Numbered from the stretch's first letter, positions 21,147 to 30,280 are shown. The stretch is 64,000 nucleotides of DNA from Nocardioides sp. TF02-7 (GCF_022437945.1 NZ_CP092535.1:1116001-1180000); one strand, 5' to 3'. Numbers and translations are program-made. The notes: generated by a model from the sequence alone, not told the origin.

Positions 21147-22303
21147 CCGACGACCGTCTCCCCGCGCTGCAGGGCCTTGGCCACCACGGTGCGCAGGATG
21201 TCGTTGGTGCCCTCGCCGATGCTCATCAGGATCGCGTCGCGGTAGAGCCGCTCGACCTCGAACTCGGTGGAGTAGCCGTAGCCACCGTGGATCTTCATCG
21301 CGTCGATCGCGGCGTCGAGGGCGACCTCGGAGCAGAAGATCTTGGCCATGCCGGTCTCGCCGTCGGCGCGGCCGGAGCGCACCGCGTCGGCCGACCAGTA
21401 GGCCATCAGCCGGGCGGCCTGCAGGTTGGTGGCGAGCGTGGCGAGCTTGAGCTGGATCGCCTGGAAGTCGCCGATGACCTTGCCGAACGCCTTGCGCTGC
21501 TGGGCGTAGGCGAGCGCCTCCTCGTGCGCCCGCTGGGCGATGCCGACCGAGCGGGCGGCGATGTTGACCCGGCCCCACTCCAGCGCCGACAGCACCTGCT
21601 GCATGCCGCGTCCCTCGACGCCGCCGAGGAGCTGCTCGCGCGGCACCCGGACGTTGTCGAGGACGATCTCGCACGACTCGGTGCCCTTGTAGCCGAGCTT
21701 GGGGATGTCCTTGGTGACCTCGAAGCCGTCGAGCGACGGGTCGACCAGCAGCACGCTCATCCCCTTGTGCGCCGGGGAGGCGCCGGGGTCGGTCTTGACC
21801 AGCACCGGCAGCGGGTCGGCGTAGCGGGCGTTGGTGATCCACATCTTCGCCCCGGACACCACGTAGTGGTCGCCCTCGAGCCGGGCGACCGTGCGGATGC
21901 CCTGCAGGTCGCTGCCCGCGTCGGGCTCGGTGAGGCCGATGCCGGTGCGGCGCTGGCCGGTCGCGAGCTCGGGCAGGTAGGCCTGCTTCTGCTCCTCGGT
22001 GCCGTGCATGGCGATGAGACGGCAGGCCAGCGAGTGGCTGCCGAGGATGCCGGCGATGCCCATCCAGCCGCGAGCGATCTCCTCGAAGACCAGCGCGAAC
22101 GAGACCGGGTCGAGGTCGAGGCCGCCGTACTCCTCCGGCACGGTGATGCCGAAGAGCCCCATCTGCTTCATGCCGTCGACGATCTCGGTCGGGTAGCGAC
22201 CGCTCTGCTCCCACTCGCGGGCGACCGGGATGATCTCCTTGTCGACGAAGCTGCGCAGCAGGCTGCGGAACTCGCGCTGGTCCTCGGTGAGCTGGAAGTC
22301 CAT
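21143..22303 (-). CDS. Acyl-CoA dehydrogenase
   Basis: 386 residues, intact, close to short/branched-chain acyl-CoA dehydrogenases: FQLTEDQREFRSLLRSFVDK, GIGLTEPDAGSDLQGI (signature 1), KMWITNARYADPLPVL, AYAQQRKAFGKVIGDFQAIQ, and DAMKIHGGYGYSTEFEVERL, RDAILMSIGEGTNDILRT near the C-terminus. In FadE-type members the catalytic Glu lies just before GT in the IGEGTN block, and that Glu is present. It oxidises an acyl-CoA using FAD. ATG at 22301-22303, 1 nt after the upstream stop. Confidence 0.93.
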   Translation of the reverse strand: MDFQLTEDQREFRSLLRSFVDKEIIPVAREWEQSGRYPTEIVDGMKQMGLFGITVPEEYGGLDLDPVSFALVFEEIARGWMGIAGILGSHSLACRLIAMHGTEEQKQAYLPELATGQRRTGIGLTEPDAGSDLQGIRTVARLEGDHYVVSGAKMWITNARYADPLPVLVKTDPGASPAHKGMSVLLVDPSLDGFEVTKDIPKLGYKGTESCEIVLDNVRVPREQLLGGVEGRGMQQVLSALEWGRVNIAARSVGIAQRAHEEALAYAQQRKAFGKVIGDFQAIQLKLATLATNLQAARLMAYWSADAVRSGRADGETGMAKIFCSEVALDAAIDAMKIHGGYGYSTEFEVERLYRDAILMSIGEGTNDILRTVVAKALQRGETVVG

Positions 22304-22304
22304 G

Positions 22305-22709
22305 TCAGGCCTCTCGGTCGGGTGCTGGTCGGAAGATCGGGAGTGCCCGGCCGTCGGGGAGGTCGTGCCAGGCGACCTCGACCGGGTCGTCGAGCCGTGG
22401 CTCGTCGGGGCTGTCGATGACGGTGAGCAGGATCGGCCCCTCGGCCAGGCGGACCCGGGCAACCGTGTAGGGGACGGGGACCTCCGGGCGGGGCGCCCGG
22501 TGGACGACCGTCCAGGAGTCGACGGTGCCGCGGCCCTCGGCGTCGACGAGCTCGAGCGCGTCGGTGGCCGAGCAGGCCACGCACACGGCGCGCGGCGGGT
22601 GCTGCGCGTGGCCGCAGCCGCGGCAGGTCTGCACGACGAGCCGGTGCTCGGTGGTGGCCTCCCACCAGCCGGCGGTGGCGTCGTCGGGAGCGGGTACGTC
22701 GGGATTCAT
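22305..22709 (-). CDS. DUF35 / OB-fold zinc-ribbon acyl-CoA associated protein
   Basis: 134 residues, intact. A zinc ribbon with four Cys (CRGCGHAQHPPRAVCVAC) precedes an OB-fold (GRGTVDSWTVVHRAPRPEVP). DUF35 proteins form complexes with thiolase-like enzymes; in steroid side-chain degradation the DUF35 part of ChsH2 binds the aldolase Ltp2. It lies directly after the thiolase-like gene (ATGA overlap) and that gene after two MaoC halves, the same gene set. Most likely a binding or activating subunit of the thiolase-like protein. Confidence 0.85.
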   Translation of the reverse strand: MNPDVPAPDDATAGWWEATTEHRLVVQTCRGCGHAQHPPRAVCVACSATDALELVDAEGRGTVDSWTVVHRAPRPEVPVPYTVARVRLAEGPILLTVIDSPDEPRLDDPVEVAWHDLPDGRALPIFRPAPDREA

Positions 22710-23851
22710 CGGTCGACCCCCAGGACGACGGTGGCGTGGGCGGACAGGATGCCGCCGGTGCCGTGGGCGACGGCGACCTCGGCGCCGGGCACCTGGCGCT
22801 CGCCGCACTCGCCGCGCAGCTGCCGGACGGCCTCGACGAGGAGGAGCACGCCGTACTGGCCCGGGTGGCAGTAGGACAGGCCGCCGCCCGAGGTGTTGAG
22901 CGGCAGCTCGCCGCCGGGCCGGATCCGGCCGTCGGCGATGAAGTCGAGCACCTCGCCGCGGCCGCAGAAGCCCAGGTCCTCCACGGACAGGGCCGCGGTG
23001 ATCGTGAACGAGTCGTAGACCTCGAGGACGTCGACGTCGGCGGGGGTGATGCCGGCGCGGGCGAACGCGTCGGCCCCGGACCCGGCGGCGCCGGTGGTGG
23101 TGAGGTCGTCGACGGCGGTCATCGAGGTGTTGGTGCTGCGCTCGCCGTAGCCGAGGACGACCACGGGCGGCCGGGCCAGGTCGCGGGCCCGCTCGAGGCT
23201 GGTCAGGACGACGGCGCCGCCGCCGTCGGTGACCAGGCAGCAGTCGGCGGCGGTCAGCGGCGTCGAGATCATCCGGCTGCCGACCACGTCCTCGACGGTG
23301 AGCGGTCCGGCGCCGTAGCGGAAGGCCTTGGGGTTGAGCAGCGCCCACTCCCGGGCCGCGACGGCGATCTCGGCCAGCTGCTCGCGGGTACCGCCGAACC
23401 GGCCGAGGTACTGCTGGGCCGCCATCGCGTAGTAGGAGATCGGGTTGAGCGGGTCGTACGGCGTCTCGAACTGCGCCTCGGGCGTGTTCTCGAAGACCAC
23501 CCCGCCGAGCTTCCGCGACCGCGCCGAGCGCTGGTTGGAGGCGAAGCTGATGACGATCGTGCTCGCCTGGCCCGCGGCGATCGCCTGGGCGGCCCGCGCG
23601 ACCATCATCTCGTAGGCGCAGCCGCCGGCGAAGGTGCTGTCGGTCCAGGCCGCCTCGACCGCGAAGTAGTCGGCGAGCTGGGTGGCGGAGAACCGGGACA
23701 CCCCCGTCGTCGCGAACCCGTCGACGTCGGCGAGAGTCAGGCCTGCGTCGGCGAGCGCACGGGTGACGGCCTGCGCCTGCAGGGTGAGGATCGACTTGTC
23801 GGTCACCCCGAGGTCGCACTCGGCGGCACCGACGATCGCGACGGCGGTCAT
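22706..23851 (-). CDS. Thiolase / lipid-transfer (SCP2-thiolase, Ltp2-like) family protein
   Basis: 381 residues, intact, thiolase fold. Features: AIVGAAECDLGVTDKSILTL, FAGGCAYEMMVARAAQAIAA (a Cys at about residue 78 near the position of the thiolase nucleophile), VDVLEVYDSFTITAALSVED, and NTSGGGLSYCHPGQYGVLLL. The YDSFT and GGGLSYCHPGQ blocks resemble the nonspecific lipid-transfer/Ltp2 group, some of whose members are retro-aldolases rather than thiolases. With the adjacent DUF35 and MaoC genes, retro-aldol cleavage of a hydrated enoyl-CoA is a strong possibility; true thiolysis is the alternative. Confidence 0.85.
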   Translation of the reverse strand: MTAVAIVGAAECDLGVTDKSILTLQAQAVTRALADAGLTLADVDGFATTGVSRFSATQLADYFAVEAAWTDSTFAGGCAYEMMVARAAQAIAAGQASTIVISFASNQRSARSRKLGGVVFENTPEAQFETPYDPLNPISYYAMAAQQYLGRFGGTREQLAEIAVAAREWALLNPKAFRYGAGPLTVEDVVGSRMISTPLTAADCCLVTDGGGAVVLTSLERARDLARPPVVVLGYGERSTNTSMTAVDDLTTTGAAGSGADAFARAGITPADVDVLEVYDSFTITAALSVEDLGFCGRGEVLDFIADGRIRPGGELPLNTSGGGLSYCHPGQYGVLLLVEAVRQLRGECGERQVPGAEVAVAHGTGGILSAHATVVLGVDR

Positions 23852-24293
23852 GCCGCCGGTCCGTCCGCCCGGCCGAGCAGGACCACCGCTCGGGCGGGCG
23901 CGGCGGCCACCCGGTCGGGTGCGCCGTCGCGGCCCACCACGGTGGCGGTGAGCTCGACGGTGACCTCGTCGACCTCGTCTTCGGGGGCCTCCACCACGCG
24001 GCCCTCGCAGCGCAGCGTCTCCCCGACGAACATCAGGTTGCGGAAGGAGAACTCCAGCGTCCGCACGAAGCACCGCGGGCCCAGCCAGTCCTGCAGCATC
24101 TGCACGAACCAGGCGCCGTAGACCTGCCCGTCCACGATCGGCGCCGGCAGCCGTTCTCGGCCACGAACGCCGCGTCGTAGTGGATGCGGTGCCAGTCCCA
24201 GGTGGCGCCGGCGTAGGCCACCAGGTCCGCGGCCTCGGCGGTCTTCTCCAGCGGCGGCACGACGTCGCCGACCTGCGGGCGGACGGCGGTCAT
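23848..24293 (-). CDS. MaoC-like hotdog dehydratase subunit, catalytic-type half (one apparent frameshift)
   Basis: About 148 residues. YAGATWDWHRIHYDAAFV is the MaoC hydratase motif with the catalytic Asp/His pair; the rest (IVDGQVYGAWFVQMLQDWLG, RNLMFVGETLRCEGRV) is a single hotdog. One base is missing near 24149-24152 (ENGLPAPIVDG expected). It pairs with the following MaoC-N-type gene to give the two-hotdog heteromer known for large-substrate enoyl-CoA hydratases such as ChsH1/ChsH2. ATG at 24291-24293 overlaps the upstream stop. Confidence 0.82.
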
Positions 24294-24790
24294 GACGCAC
24301 CCTCCAGGGCGACGAAGATGATGGTCTCCTCGTTCTCGGCCAGCGGTCCGCCGTCGGCGGCGGTGTAGGTCGCCTTCGAGTGCACCACGAGCATGTCGGC
24401 GCCGCTGCGGCTCTGCTTCTCCTCGACCCGCGTGATCTCCCAGGTGGCGGTCACGACGTCGTCGGGGCGGATCCGGCGGTGGAACGTGTAGCGGTTGCCG
24501 CCCCGCACCTGACGGGTGCCGGGGATGTCGAGCCGCCACGTGTGGCCGGCGTAGCCCTCGGCGTCGCGGGGCAGGTCGGCGTACTGGTTGGTCTCGCACA
24601 CCAGCGTCGGCGGCACCGTGACGCCGGGCAGCCCGGCGGCGCGGGCCGCCTCGTCGTCGGTGTAGAGCGGGTTGCGGTCGCCGGTCGCGATCGCGAAGTA
24701 GCGGCCGGCCACGCGGCCGAACGGCTCCGGCGCGGTGTAGACCCGGGTGGTGCCGACCAGCGACCGGATCTCGTCGGTCAGCAGGCTCAC
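24290..24790 (-). CDS. MaoC dehydratase N-terminal-type (FAS1-like) subunit
   Basis: 166 residues, intact, in the family of N-terminal MaoC-like or FAS1-like dehydratase domains: VYTAPEPFGRVAGRYFAIAT, DRNPLYTDDEAARAAGLPGV, FHRRIRPDDVVTATWEITRV. Such subunits lack the catalytic Asp/His but shape the binding pocket of the partner hotdog encoded just after it (23848-24293). GTG start at 24788-24790 overlaps the RidA stop (GTGA). Confidence 0.85.
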   Translation of the reverse strand: MSLLTDEIRSLVGTTRVYTAPEPFGRVAGRYFAIATGDRNPLYTDDEAARAAGLPGVTVPPTLVCETNQYADLPRDAEGYAGHTWRLDIPGTRQVRGGNRYTFHRRIRPDDVVTATWEITRVEEKQSRSGADMLVVHSKATYTAADGGPLAENEETIIFVALEGAS

Positions 24791-26003
24791 GCCTCCTCCC
24801 GGAACAGCGCGTTGGGGAACACCTCGAGCAGCAGCCCCGGCTGCTCCAGGCCCCTGGCACAGGGCGCCGGTCGAGGCGGGCCACGGCGGGCTGAGCCGGC
24901 GCTCGCGCACCGGAGCGACCACCCGGTACTGCGGGATCGCGTCGACGACGCAGTACTCCGTGGTCTCGAGCAGGTCCACGGGCTCGAGGCCGACGTGGCC
25001 GAGCAGGTCGAGCATCTGCTGGTAGAGCACCTCTGCCTGCGCCTCGAGGTCGCCGGGGTGCAGCACCTCGCCGGTGGTGGTGTCGCGCGCGGCGAGGCCG
25101 GAGATGAACAGGCTGCGGCCCGCGCGGACCGCCGGGGAGCGGGTGGCGCCGTCGTACGCCGACCAGCCGGGGTCGACCCGCTCGCGCGGGTGCCGCGACG
25201 CCGTGACGTCGAGCGCGACCAGCACGCCGTCGCGGTGCAGCTCGCTCATCACGATCCGCCCGCCCGCGGGGAAGGTGCCGCCGCCCCCGAGCCGCTCACG
25301 GCGCACCTCCTCGGCGGCCGCCCGGTCGGCGTCGGTGCTGGCGGGGGTGACGTAGTCGTAGGTCGTCACGGCGTGGTCGAGGGTGAGCCCGGCCTCGGCG
25401 AGCATCTCGGCCGCCCGGTCGAGGCACCAGGCGTACTGCCCGGCCAGGTCGCCGGGGTGGACCACCTCGCCGGCCTCGTCGACCGGCACGAACGTCGGGA
25501 GGTAGACGATGCCGTCGTGCCCCCTCGGTCACCGGTGCGGCCTGCCAGCCGCCGGCCGGCCGGTCGCCGCTGGAGACGACCAGCTGCTTGCCGCCGCCGC
25601 GCACGGCGTGCAGCTCGACCTCGAGGAACGCGGCCCGGCGCACCAGCCGCTCGACGACCACGGTGCGCACGGTCGGCTGGTGGTCGCCGAAGAGCTCGGT
25701 GCGCACCGCCACCGCCTCCTCGTAGTGCGGGAGGCCGCTGAGCGTGACGTTCTCGGTGACCCGGGTGACGTCCTCCGGGCCGAAGCCGGCCGCGGCGAGG
25801 ATCGCGAGCACCTTCGCGTACGCCGTGCGCGCCTGCTGCTCCATCGAGCCGCCGACGGTCATCTTGCCGACCGACTCGTCGTAGGTGCCGGCGGTGTGTC
25901 CGGACGTCCAGGCGGAGTCGCCCTCGCTCAGGCCCAGGCAGAAGGTGAAGCCGTCGTACGGGAACCAGGGGAACGTCTCGGGGCGGATCGCCTGCAGCGT
26001 CAT
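24787..26003 (-). CDS. Two-domain RidA (YjgF/YER057c/UK114) family protein (two apparent frameshifts)
   Basis: About 405 residues after repair: two tandem RidA-like domains, the first including WTSGHTAGTYDESVGKMTVG, YAKVLAILAAAGFGPEDVTR and VRTVVVERLVRRAAFLEVEL, the second RSLFISGLAARDTTTGEVLH, LDLLGHVGLEPVDLLETTEY. RidA proteins hydrolyse reactive enamine or imine intermediates; several subfamilies belong to degradation pathways of N-compounds. Shifts: C5 at 25520-25524 and C4 at 24851-24854, one extra base each, the latter restoring the end ALCQGLEQPGLLLEVF. Fused double domains are less common than single ones. ATG 26001-26003. Confidence 0.8.
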
Positions 26004-26029
26004 CGGTGGCCCTTCCTCTCGAACAGGTG

Positions 26030-27379
26030 TCAGTGGTGGTGCGTGGCGGCGAGCAGGGGGCTCGACCGAGTCCAGGTCGTCCAGGCGCTCGACCAGCGCG
26101 ACGACGTCGGCGGCGCCGTCGCCGCCGTTGTCGACCGCCTTCTCGACCACCTCGTCGCGGGTGAGGGGGTGGTCGGGGCCGCCGCCGCTGCGGGCGACCG
26201 CGCCCTCGACGACGGAGCCGTCGGCCAGCGTCACGCGCACCCGGCCCGCCGCGTCGGCCGCGGGTCCGCGGTCGTCCGTGAGGCGCCAGGTCACGCGCGC
26301 GGCGAGCTCCTCCACCTCGGGGGCGGTGCAGCCGGTCGGGCGCGAACGCGTCCAGCCCGAGCGAGCCGTCGACGACGAACGCGGCGACGCACCAGGGCAG
26401 GGAGAACTTCGCGGCGTACTCCGACGCCGGGCGGGTGAGGTCGCGGGAGTCGTCGCAGACGACGGACGCGGAGTCGGGGTGGACGTCGGCCTCGATCTCG
26501 GCGACGTCGGCGGCGGTGAAGCCGCGGGCCTCCCGGGCCGCGCCCACGGCGTCGACGGTCGCGTGGCTCAGCTGGCAGACGGGGGTAGGGCTTGATGCCG
26601 ATCCGCTCGGTCTCCCAGGTGGAGCCGAGCCCGGCGACGATCGAGGCCGGGTCGGCCTGCCCGCCGGCGAGCGCGTCGAAGACGCCGTGCGGGCCGTCGA
26701 ACACGGTCTCCGGGCCGGTGGCACCGGCGGCGGCGAGCCGGGCGGCCAGCACCCCGGCGTGCGAGGCCATGCCCGGGTGGAGCTGCTTGGTCGACGCGGC
26801 GCTGCCGAGGAACGCGAGCAGGCCGCCGGCCTGGCTGCCGGCGATGCCGAGGGCGGCGGTGGCCTGCTGCGGCGAGAGGCCGTAGAGCCGCGCGGCGACC
26901 GCCGCGGAGGAGAAGACGCCCGCGACCATCGTCGCGTGCAGCCCGCGGGCGTGGAAGCGGTGCGGCGCGGCAGCGGCCACCCGGCAGGCGACCTCGTAGC
27001 CGACCACCGCGGCGTCGAGCACCTCACGACCGGACGCCGCCCGCTCCTGGCCGACGGCGAGGGCCGCGGGCAGAACGACCGCCGTCGCGTGCACCAGCCC
27101 GCCGGCGTGGGTGTCGTCGAAGTCGAGCGCGTGCACCAGCGTGCCGTTGGCCAGCGCCGCGGCGGGCGCGCTCACCCGCGCGTCGGTGCCGATGATCGTC
27201 GCCTCGGCGGGTCCGCCGAGGCCGCGCGCGACCGTGACGGCCGGCTCGGCCGCCCCGAGACGGACCGCGGCCAGCGCCGTTCCCGTCCCGTCGACGAGGT
27301 GCCGGGTCGCGCAGGCGCGCACGGCGTCGGGGACCGTGACCGGTCCCGTCGCCCACGCGGCCAGCTCCTCGGCGATCAT
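26030..27379 (-). CDS. MmgE/PrpD family protein (three apparent frameshifts)
   Basis: About 449 residues. The all-helical N-terminal domain shows VHALDFDDTHAGGLVHATAV and GYEVACRVAAAAPHRFHARG (His-rich motif typical of the family), then STKQLHPGMASHAGVLAARL, KPYP-VCQLSHATVDAVGAA and a C-terminal alpha/beta part. Characterised members are 2-methylcitrate dehydratase, cis-aconitate decarboxylase and imidodisuccinate-lyase-like enzymes, so dehydration, decarboxylation or C-N lysis of a polyacid is possible. Shifts at G5 26581-26585, G5 26319-26323 and G5 26056-26060, each fixed by removing one base; the last restores a TGA at 26030-26032. Three indels would normally suggest a pseudogene, but here they match the general error pattern. 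Confidence 0.8.
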
Positions 27380-28647
27380 CGTGCGGCGGCCTCCGTCTCG
27401 CTGATGCCCTCGTCGCTCGGTGCGGCCACCACGTGCTCGTTGCCGAACGCCCCGGCCGAGCGGAGCTCGGCCAGCCGCTCGTCGTCGAGCGACAGCAGCT
27501 CGCGGGCGACGTAGTCCATGTCCTCGTTGCGGTGCGGGGCCCGGCGGTACTCCGGCGTCTCGCTGCCGACCCGCACCGGCGAGGCCAGCTGCTCCACGGT
27601 GCCGAAGCGCGGGTGCTCGGTCGTGACCACCAGGTTGCGCGCGTGCGTGTGCTCCTCGCGCAGCGCGGCCGGCACGTCGTTGATCGGACCGCACGGGATC
27701 GAGGCGGCGTAGAGGTCCTCGAGCCACTCGTCGACCGTGCGCTCCAGGAAGATCTCCTCGAGCTGGCCCAGCAGCTCGGCGCTGCGCTGCTGCCGCTTGG
27801 AGAAGTTGCCGTACGGCGACTCCTCGGCGCCCCACTCCGGGCGCCCGACGACGACGGCGAGCCGCTGCCAGAACTTCTCCTTCGCACAGCCCACGACCAT
27901 CCAGCCGTCCTTGGCCTGGAACGCCTGGAACGGCACCAGCGAGGGGTGGGCCGAGTGGTGCGTGCGGGCCGGCTCGTAACCGGCGTTGAGGTGCCAGGTC
28001 GCGGGGTACGTGAGCAGCGAGATCGCCGTGTCGTAGAGGCTCACGTCGCAGTCCATGCCCTTGCCGTCGCGGCGGGCGGCGTGGACGCCGGCCAGCAGCG
28101 AGATCGCCGCCACGAAGCCGCCGGAGTAGTCGACGAGCGACAGGCCGGACTTGGTGGGCGGCCCGTCGGGCTCGCCGGTGAGGTCCATCCAGCCGGCGAG
28201 GCCCTGCAGCACGTAGTCGTAGCCGGGCTCCTTCTGCCGCGGACCGGTCATGCCGAACCCGGTGAGGGAGACGCAGACGATCTGCGGGTTGAGGTGCTTG
28301 AGGTCGTCGTAGGTGATGCCGATCTTGGCCGGCACGTCGCCGCGGAGGTTGGAGTAGACGACGTCGCTGACCTTGACCAGCTCCTCGAACACCGACCGCC
28401 CGGCCGGCGTGCTGAGGTCGAGCGACACCGAGCGCTTGTTGCGGTTGAACGTCTCGAAGAACAGCGAGTCCTCGCCCTCGCCGTAGGGCGGGACGTAGCG
28501 GCCCACGTCGCCGCCGGCGCGCGGGTCCTCGATCTTGATGACCTCCGCGCCGAGGTCGGCGAGGTGCATGCTGCCGAACGGTCCGGCGCCGTACTGCTCG
28601 ACGGCGATGATGCGCAGGTCGGAGAGCGGCTTGGCGTTGGTGCTCAT
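27376..28647 (-). CDS. CaiB/BaiF family (type III) CoA-transferase
   Basis: 423 residues, intact. Moves CoA between carboxylates. N-terminal IIAVEQYGAGPFGSMHLADL and GAEVIKIEDP (CoA binding), NRNKRSVSLDLSTPAGR, and EPGYDYVLQGLAGWMDLTGE with the catalytic Asp that forms the mixed anhydride. Overlaps MmgE/PrpD downstream and the luciferase-like gene upstream. The sister operon has an AMP-forming ligase, so this transferase probably activates a different, later or product acid. Confidence 0.93.
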   Translation of the reverse strand: MSTNAKPLSDLRIIAVEQYGAGPFGSMHLADLGAEVIKIEDPRAGGDVGRYVPPYGEGEDSLFFETFNRNKRSVSLDLSTPAGRSVFEELVKVSDVVYSNLRGDVPAKIGITYDDLKHLNPQIVCVSLTGFGMTGPRQKEPGYDYVLQGLAGWMDLTGEPDGPPTKSGLSLVDYSGGFVAAISLLAGVHAARRDGKGMDCDVSLYDTAISLLTYPATWHLNAGYEPARTHHSAHPSLVPFQAFQAKDGWMVVGCAKEKFWQRLAVVVGRPEWGAEESPYGNFSKRQQRSAELLGQLEEIFLERTVDEWLEDLYAASIPCGPINDVPAALREEHTHARNLVVTTEHPRFGTVEQLASPVRVGSETPEYRRAPHRNEDMDYVARELLSLDDERLAELRSAGAFGNEHVVAAPSDEGISETEAAAR

Positions 28648-29684
28648 CGGGTGGCTCCGGTCAGGTCGGCGATCATGGCGAGGATTTCCTCCTGGGCCGC
28701 ACGGGTGTCCTCCGCGGGGAGGCCGTGCGTGGGCGGGCTGAGCTTCACCGAGTCGGCGATGCCGTCGTACGCGGCGAGCTGGGCGGTGACGTCGTCACGG
28801 GAGCCGACGAGCGTGAGCGCGTCGACCATCGCGTCGCTCACCGTGTCGGCGAGGTAGTCGGCGCCGGCGCCGCCGCGGAACGCGTCGATGACGCGCTGCT
28901 GGTCCTCGGCGAGGCCGTGGAAGCCGAAGAAGTCGGCGTAGGTGCGGACGCTGGCGTAGAACCCGACCAGCCCCGCGACCCGGCGGCGGGCGACGGCCAG
29001 GTCGTCGGCGATCGAGCAGCAGGCCGACACGACGACGTCGAGGTCGGCGCGCTGCTTGCCCTCGGTGCGCCCGATCCCGGCCTCGAGGTCGGGCAGCACC
29101 CGCTCGGCGAGGTAGGAGGGCGAGCACAGCTCGTGGCTGATCCAGCCGTCGCCGACGGCACCGGCGAGCCGGGTCATCAGCGGGCCCATCGCGGCGAGGT
29201 AGACGGGGATGTCGGTGCGGACGATCGGGAACGGCCGCTCGTAGCCGCGGATCCGCATCGGCTCCCAGTCGCCCTCGACGGCGATCGGGTCGCCGCTGCG
29301 GCAGGACTCCCAGAACAGCCGGATGTTGCGGACCGTCTCACGGATGTGGGCGACCGGCTTGCCGAAGGTGGCGTTGTGCCAGTCCTCGTTGAGCCGCTGC
29401 ACGCCCGAGCCGAGCCCCAGCACGAACCGGCCGTCGGAGAGCTCGTCGAGGTCGAGGGCCTCCAGCGCCGTGACCATCGGGCTCCGGGTGAAGGCGAGCA
29501 GGATGCTGGTGCCGACGCGGGCCCGCTCGGTGCCGGCCGCGAGCGCGGCCGCCGTACCGGTGGCGCTGCGGTGCAGCTCGGAGACCCACAGCGTCTCGGC
29601 GCCGGCCTCCTCGGCCCGGCGGCCGGCGTCGACCAGCTCCGCGAGGGTCTCCCCCCACGGCTGGTACGTGATGCGGAGGGTCAC
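28644..29684 (-). CDS. LLM-class (F420-dependent type) flavin oxidoreductase
   Basis: 346 residues, intact TIM-barrel luciferase-like monooxygenase family protein: RAEEAGAETLWVSELHRSAT, LGLGSGVQRLNEDWHNATFG, IRLFWESCRSGDPIAVEGDW. In actinobacteria such proteins commonly use F420 or reduced flavin to reduce or oxidise a C-N, C-O or C=C bond. The sequence does not decide the cofactor. GTG at 29682-29684 overlaps the MaoC stop. Likely an early oxidation or reduction in the pathway. Confidence 0.88.
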   Translation of the reverse strand: MTLRITYQPWGETLAELVDAGRRAEEAGAETLWVSELHRSATGTAAALAAGTERARVGTSILLAFTRSPMVTALEALDLDELSDGRFVLGLGSGVQRLNEDWHNATFGKPVAHIRETVRNIRLFWESCRSGDPIAVEGDWEPMRIRGYERPFPIVRTDIPVYLAAMGPLMTRLAGAVGDGWISHELCSPSYLAERVLPDLEAGIGRTEGKQRADLDVVVSACCSIADDLAVARRRVAGLVGFYASVRTYADFFGFHGLAEDQQRVIDAFRGGAGADYLADTVSDAMVDALTLVGSRDDVTAQLAAYDGIADSVKLSPPTHGLPAEDTRAAQEEILAMIADLTGATR

Positions 29685-30214
29685 CGGTCCTGCTCCGCCT
29701 CGAGCGTCAGGGGTCGCTTGCCCTCGGGGAAGATCCCCTCGACCTGCTCGGCGCCGCGCTTGTAGACCAGGAACATCCGCTTGAACGAGCAGACCTCGTC
29801 GCCGTCCTGGTTGATCGTCCGGGTTCGCACGGTGACGATGCCGGCGTGCGGGCGGGACGAGGACTCGCGCTTGTCGAGGACCAGGCTCTCGCTCCACAGA
29901 GTGTCACCGGCGAAGACCGGGTGCGTCATCTTGATGTCGTCCCAGCCGAGGTTGGCGAACGCGTTCTGGGTGAGGTCGGTGACGCTCTGCCCGACCGCGA
30001 TCGCGACGGTGAACGTCGAGACGACCAGCGGCTTGCCGAACTCCGACTTGGCGGCGTACTCGGCGTTGAAGTGCATCTGGTTGGTGTTCATCGTCAGCAA
30101 CGTGAACCAGGTGTTGTCCGCCTCGCTGACCGTCCGGCCGAGCGGGTGCTTGTAGACGTCCCCGATCTCGAAGTCCTCGAAGAACCGGCCCGTCCAGCCG
30201 TCCTGCACCGCCAT
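29681..30214 (-). CDS. MaoC family dehydratase (first gene of the 15.6-30.2 kb operon)
   Basis: 177 residues, intact. Close in pattern to mesaconyl-CoA/itaconyl-type MaoC hydratases: FEDFEIGDVYKHPLGRTVSE, NTNQMHFNAEYAAKSEFGKP carrying the conserved Asn/His, HPVFAGDTLWSESLVLDKRE. It adds water to an enoyl-CoA. ATG at 30212-30214 preceded by AAAGGCGG. It heads the operon and lies 44 nt downstream of the palindromic operator at 30258-30271. Confidence 0.88.
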   Translation of the reverse strand: MAVQDGWTGRFFEDFEIGDVYKHPLGRTVSEADNTWFTLLTMNTNQMHFNAEYAAKSEFGKPLVVSTFTVAIAVGQSVTDLTQNAFANLGWDDIKMTHPVFAGDTLWSESLVLDKRESSSRPHAGIVTVRTRTINQDGDEVCSFKRMFLVYKRGAEQVEGIFPEGKRPLTLEAEQDR

Positions 30215-30251
30215 CACTGCCGCCTTTCCCGATCCGGTCCTTGTGACTCGA

Positions 30252-30280
30252 ATCCTAAATGTCCGACATATTCTGGTCAA
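30252..30280 (-). promoter_or_regulatory. Predicted promoter of the 15.6-30.2 kb operon with embedded operator
   Basis: On the minus strand: -35 TTGACC (30275-30280), a spacer of exactly 17 nt, -10 TAGGAT (30252-30257). The 14-bp palindrome fills most of the spacer and abuts the -10, an ideal place for repression by a GntR dimer. The start of transcription would be near 30245, giving a leader of about 30 nt. Confidence 0.65.
30258..30271. promoter_or_regulatory. Palindromic operator, copy 1
   Basis: Plus strand AATGTCCGACATAT, minus strand ATATGTCGGACATT; the core ATGTC-S-GACAT is a perfect dyad about one odd base and fits the general T-G-T-C-N-G-A-C-A type bound by FadR/FCD GntR proteins. 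An identical 14-mer is at 42138-42151. Confidence 0.7.

Noticed and set aside
26030..27379. Calling MmgE/PrpD, sepX and other multiply shifted genes pseudogenes
   Set aside because: Every break is a one-base change at a short G/C run, conserved motifs continue on both sides, and essential-type genes show the same pattern.
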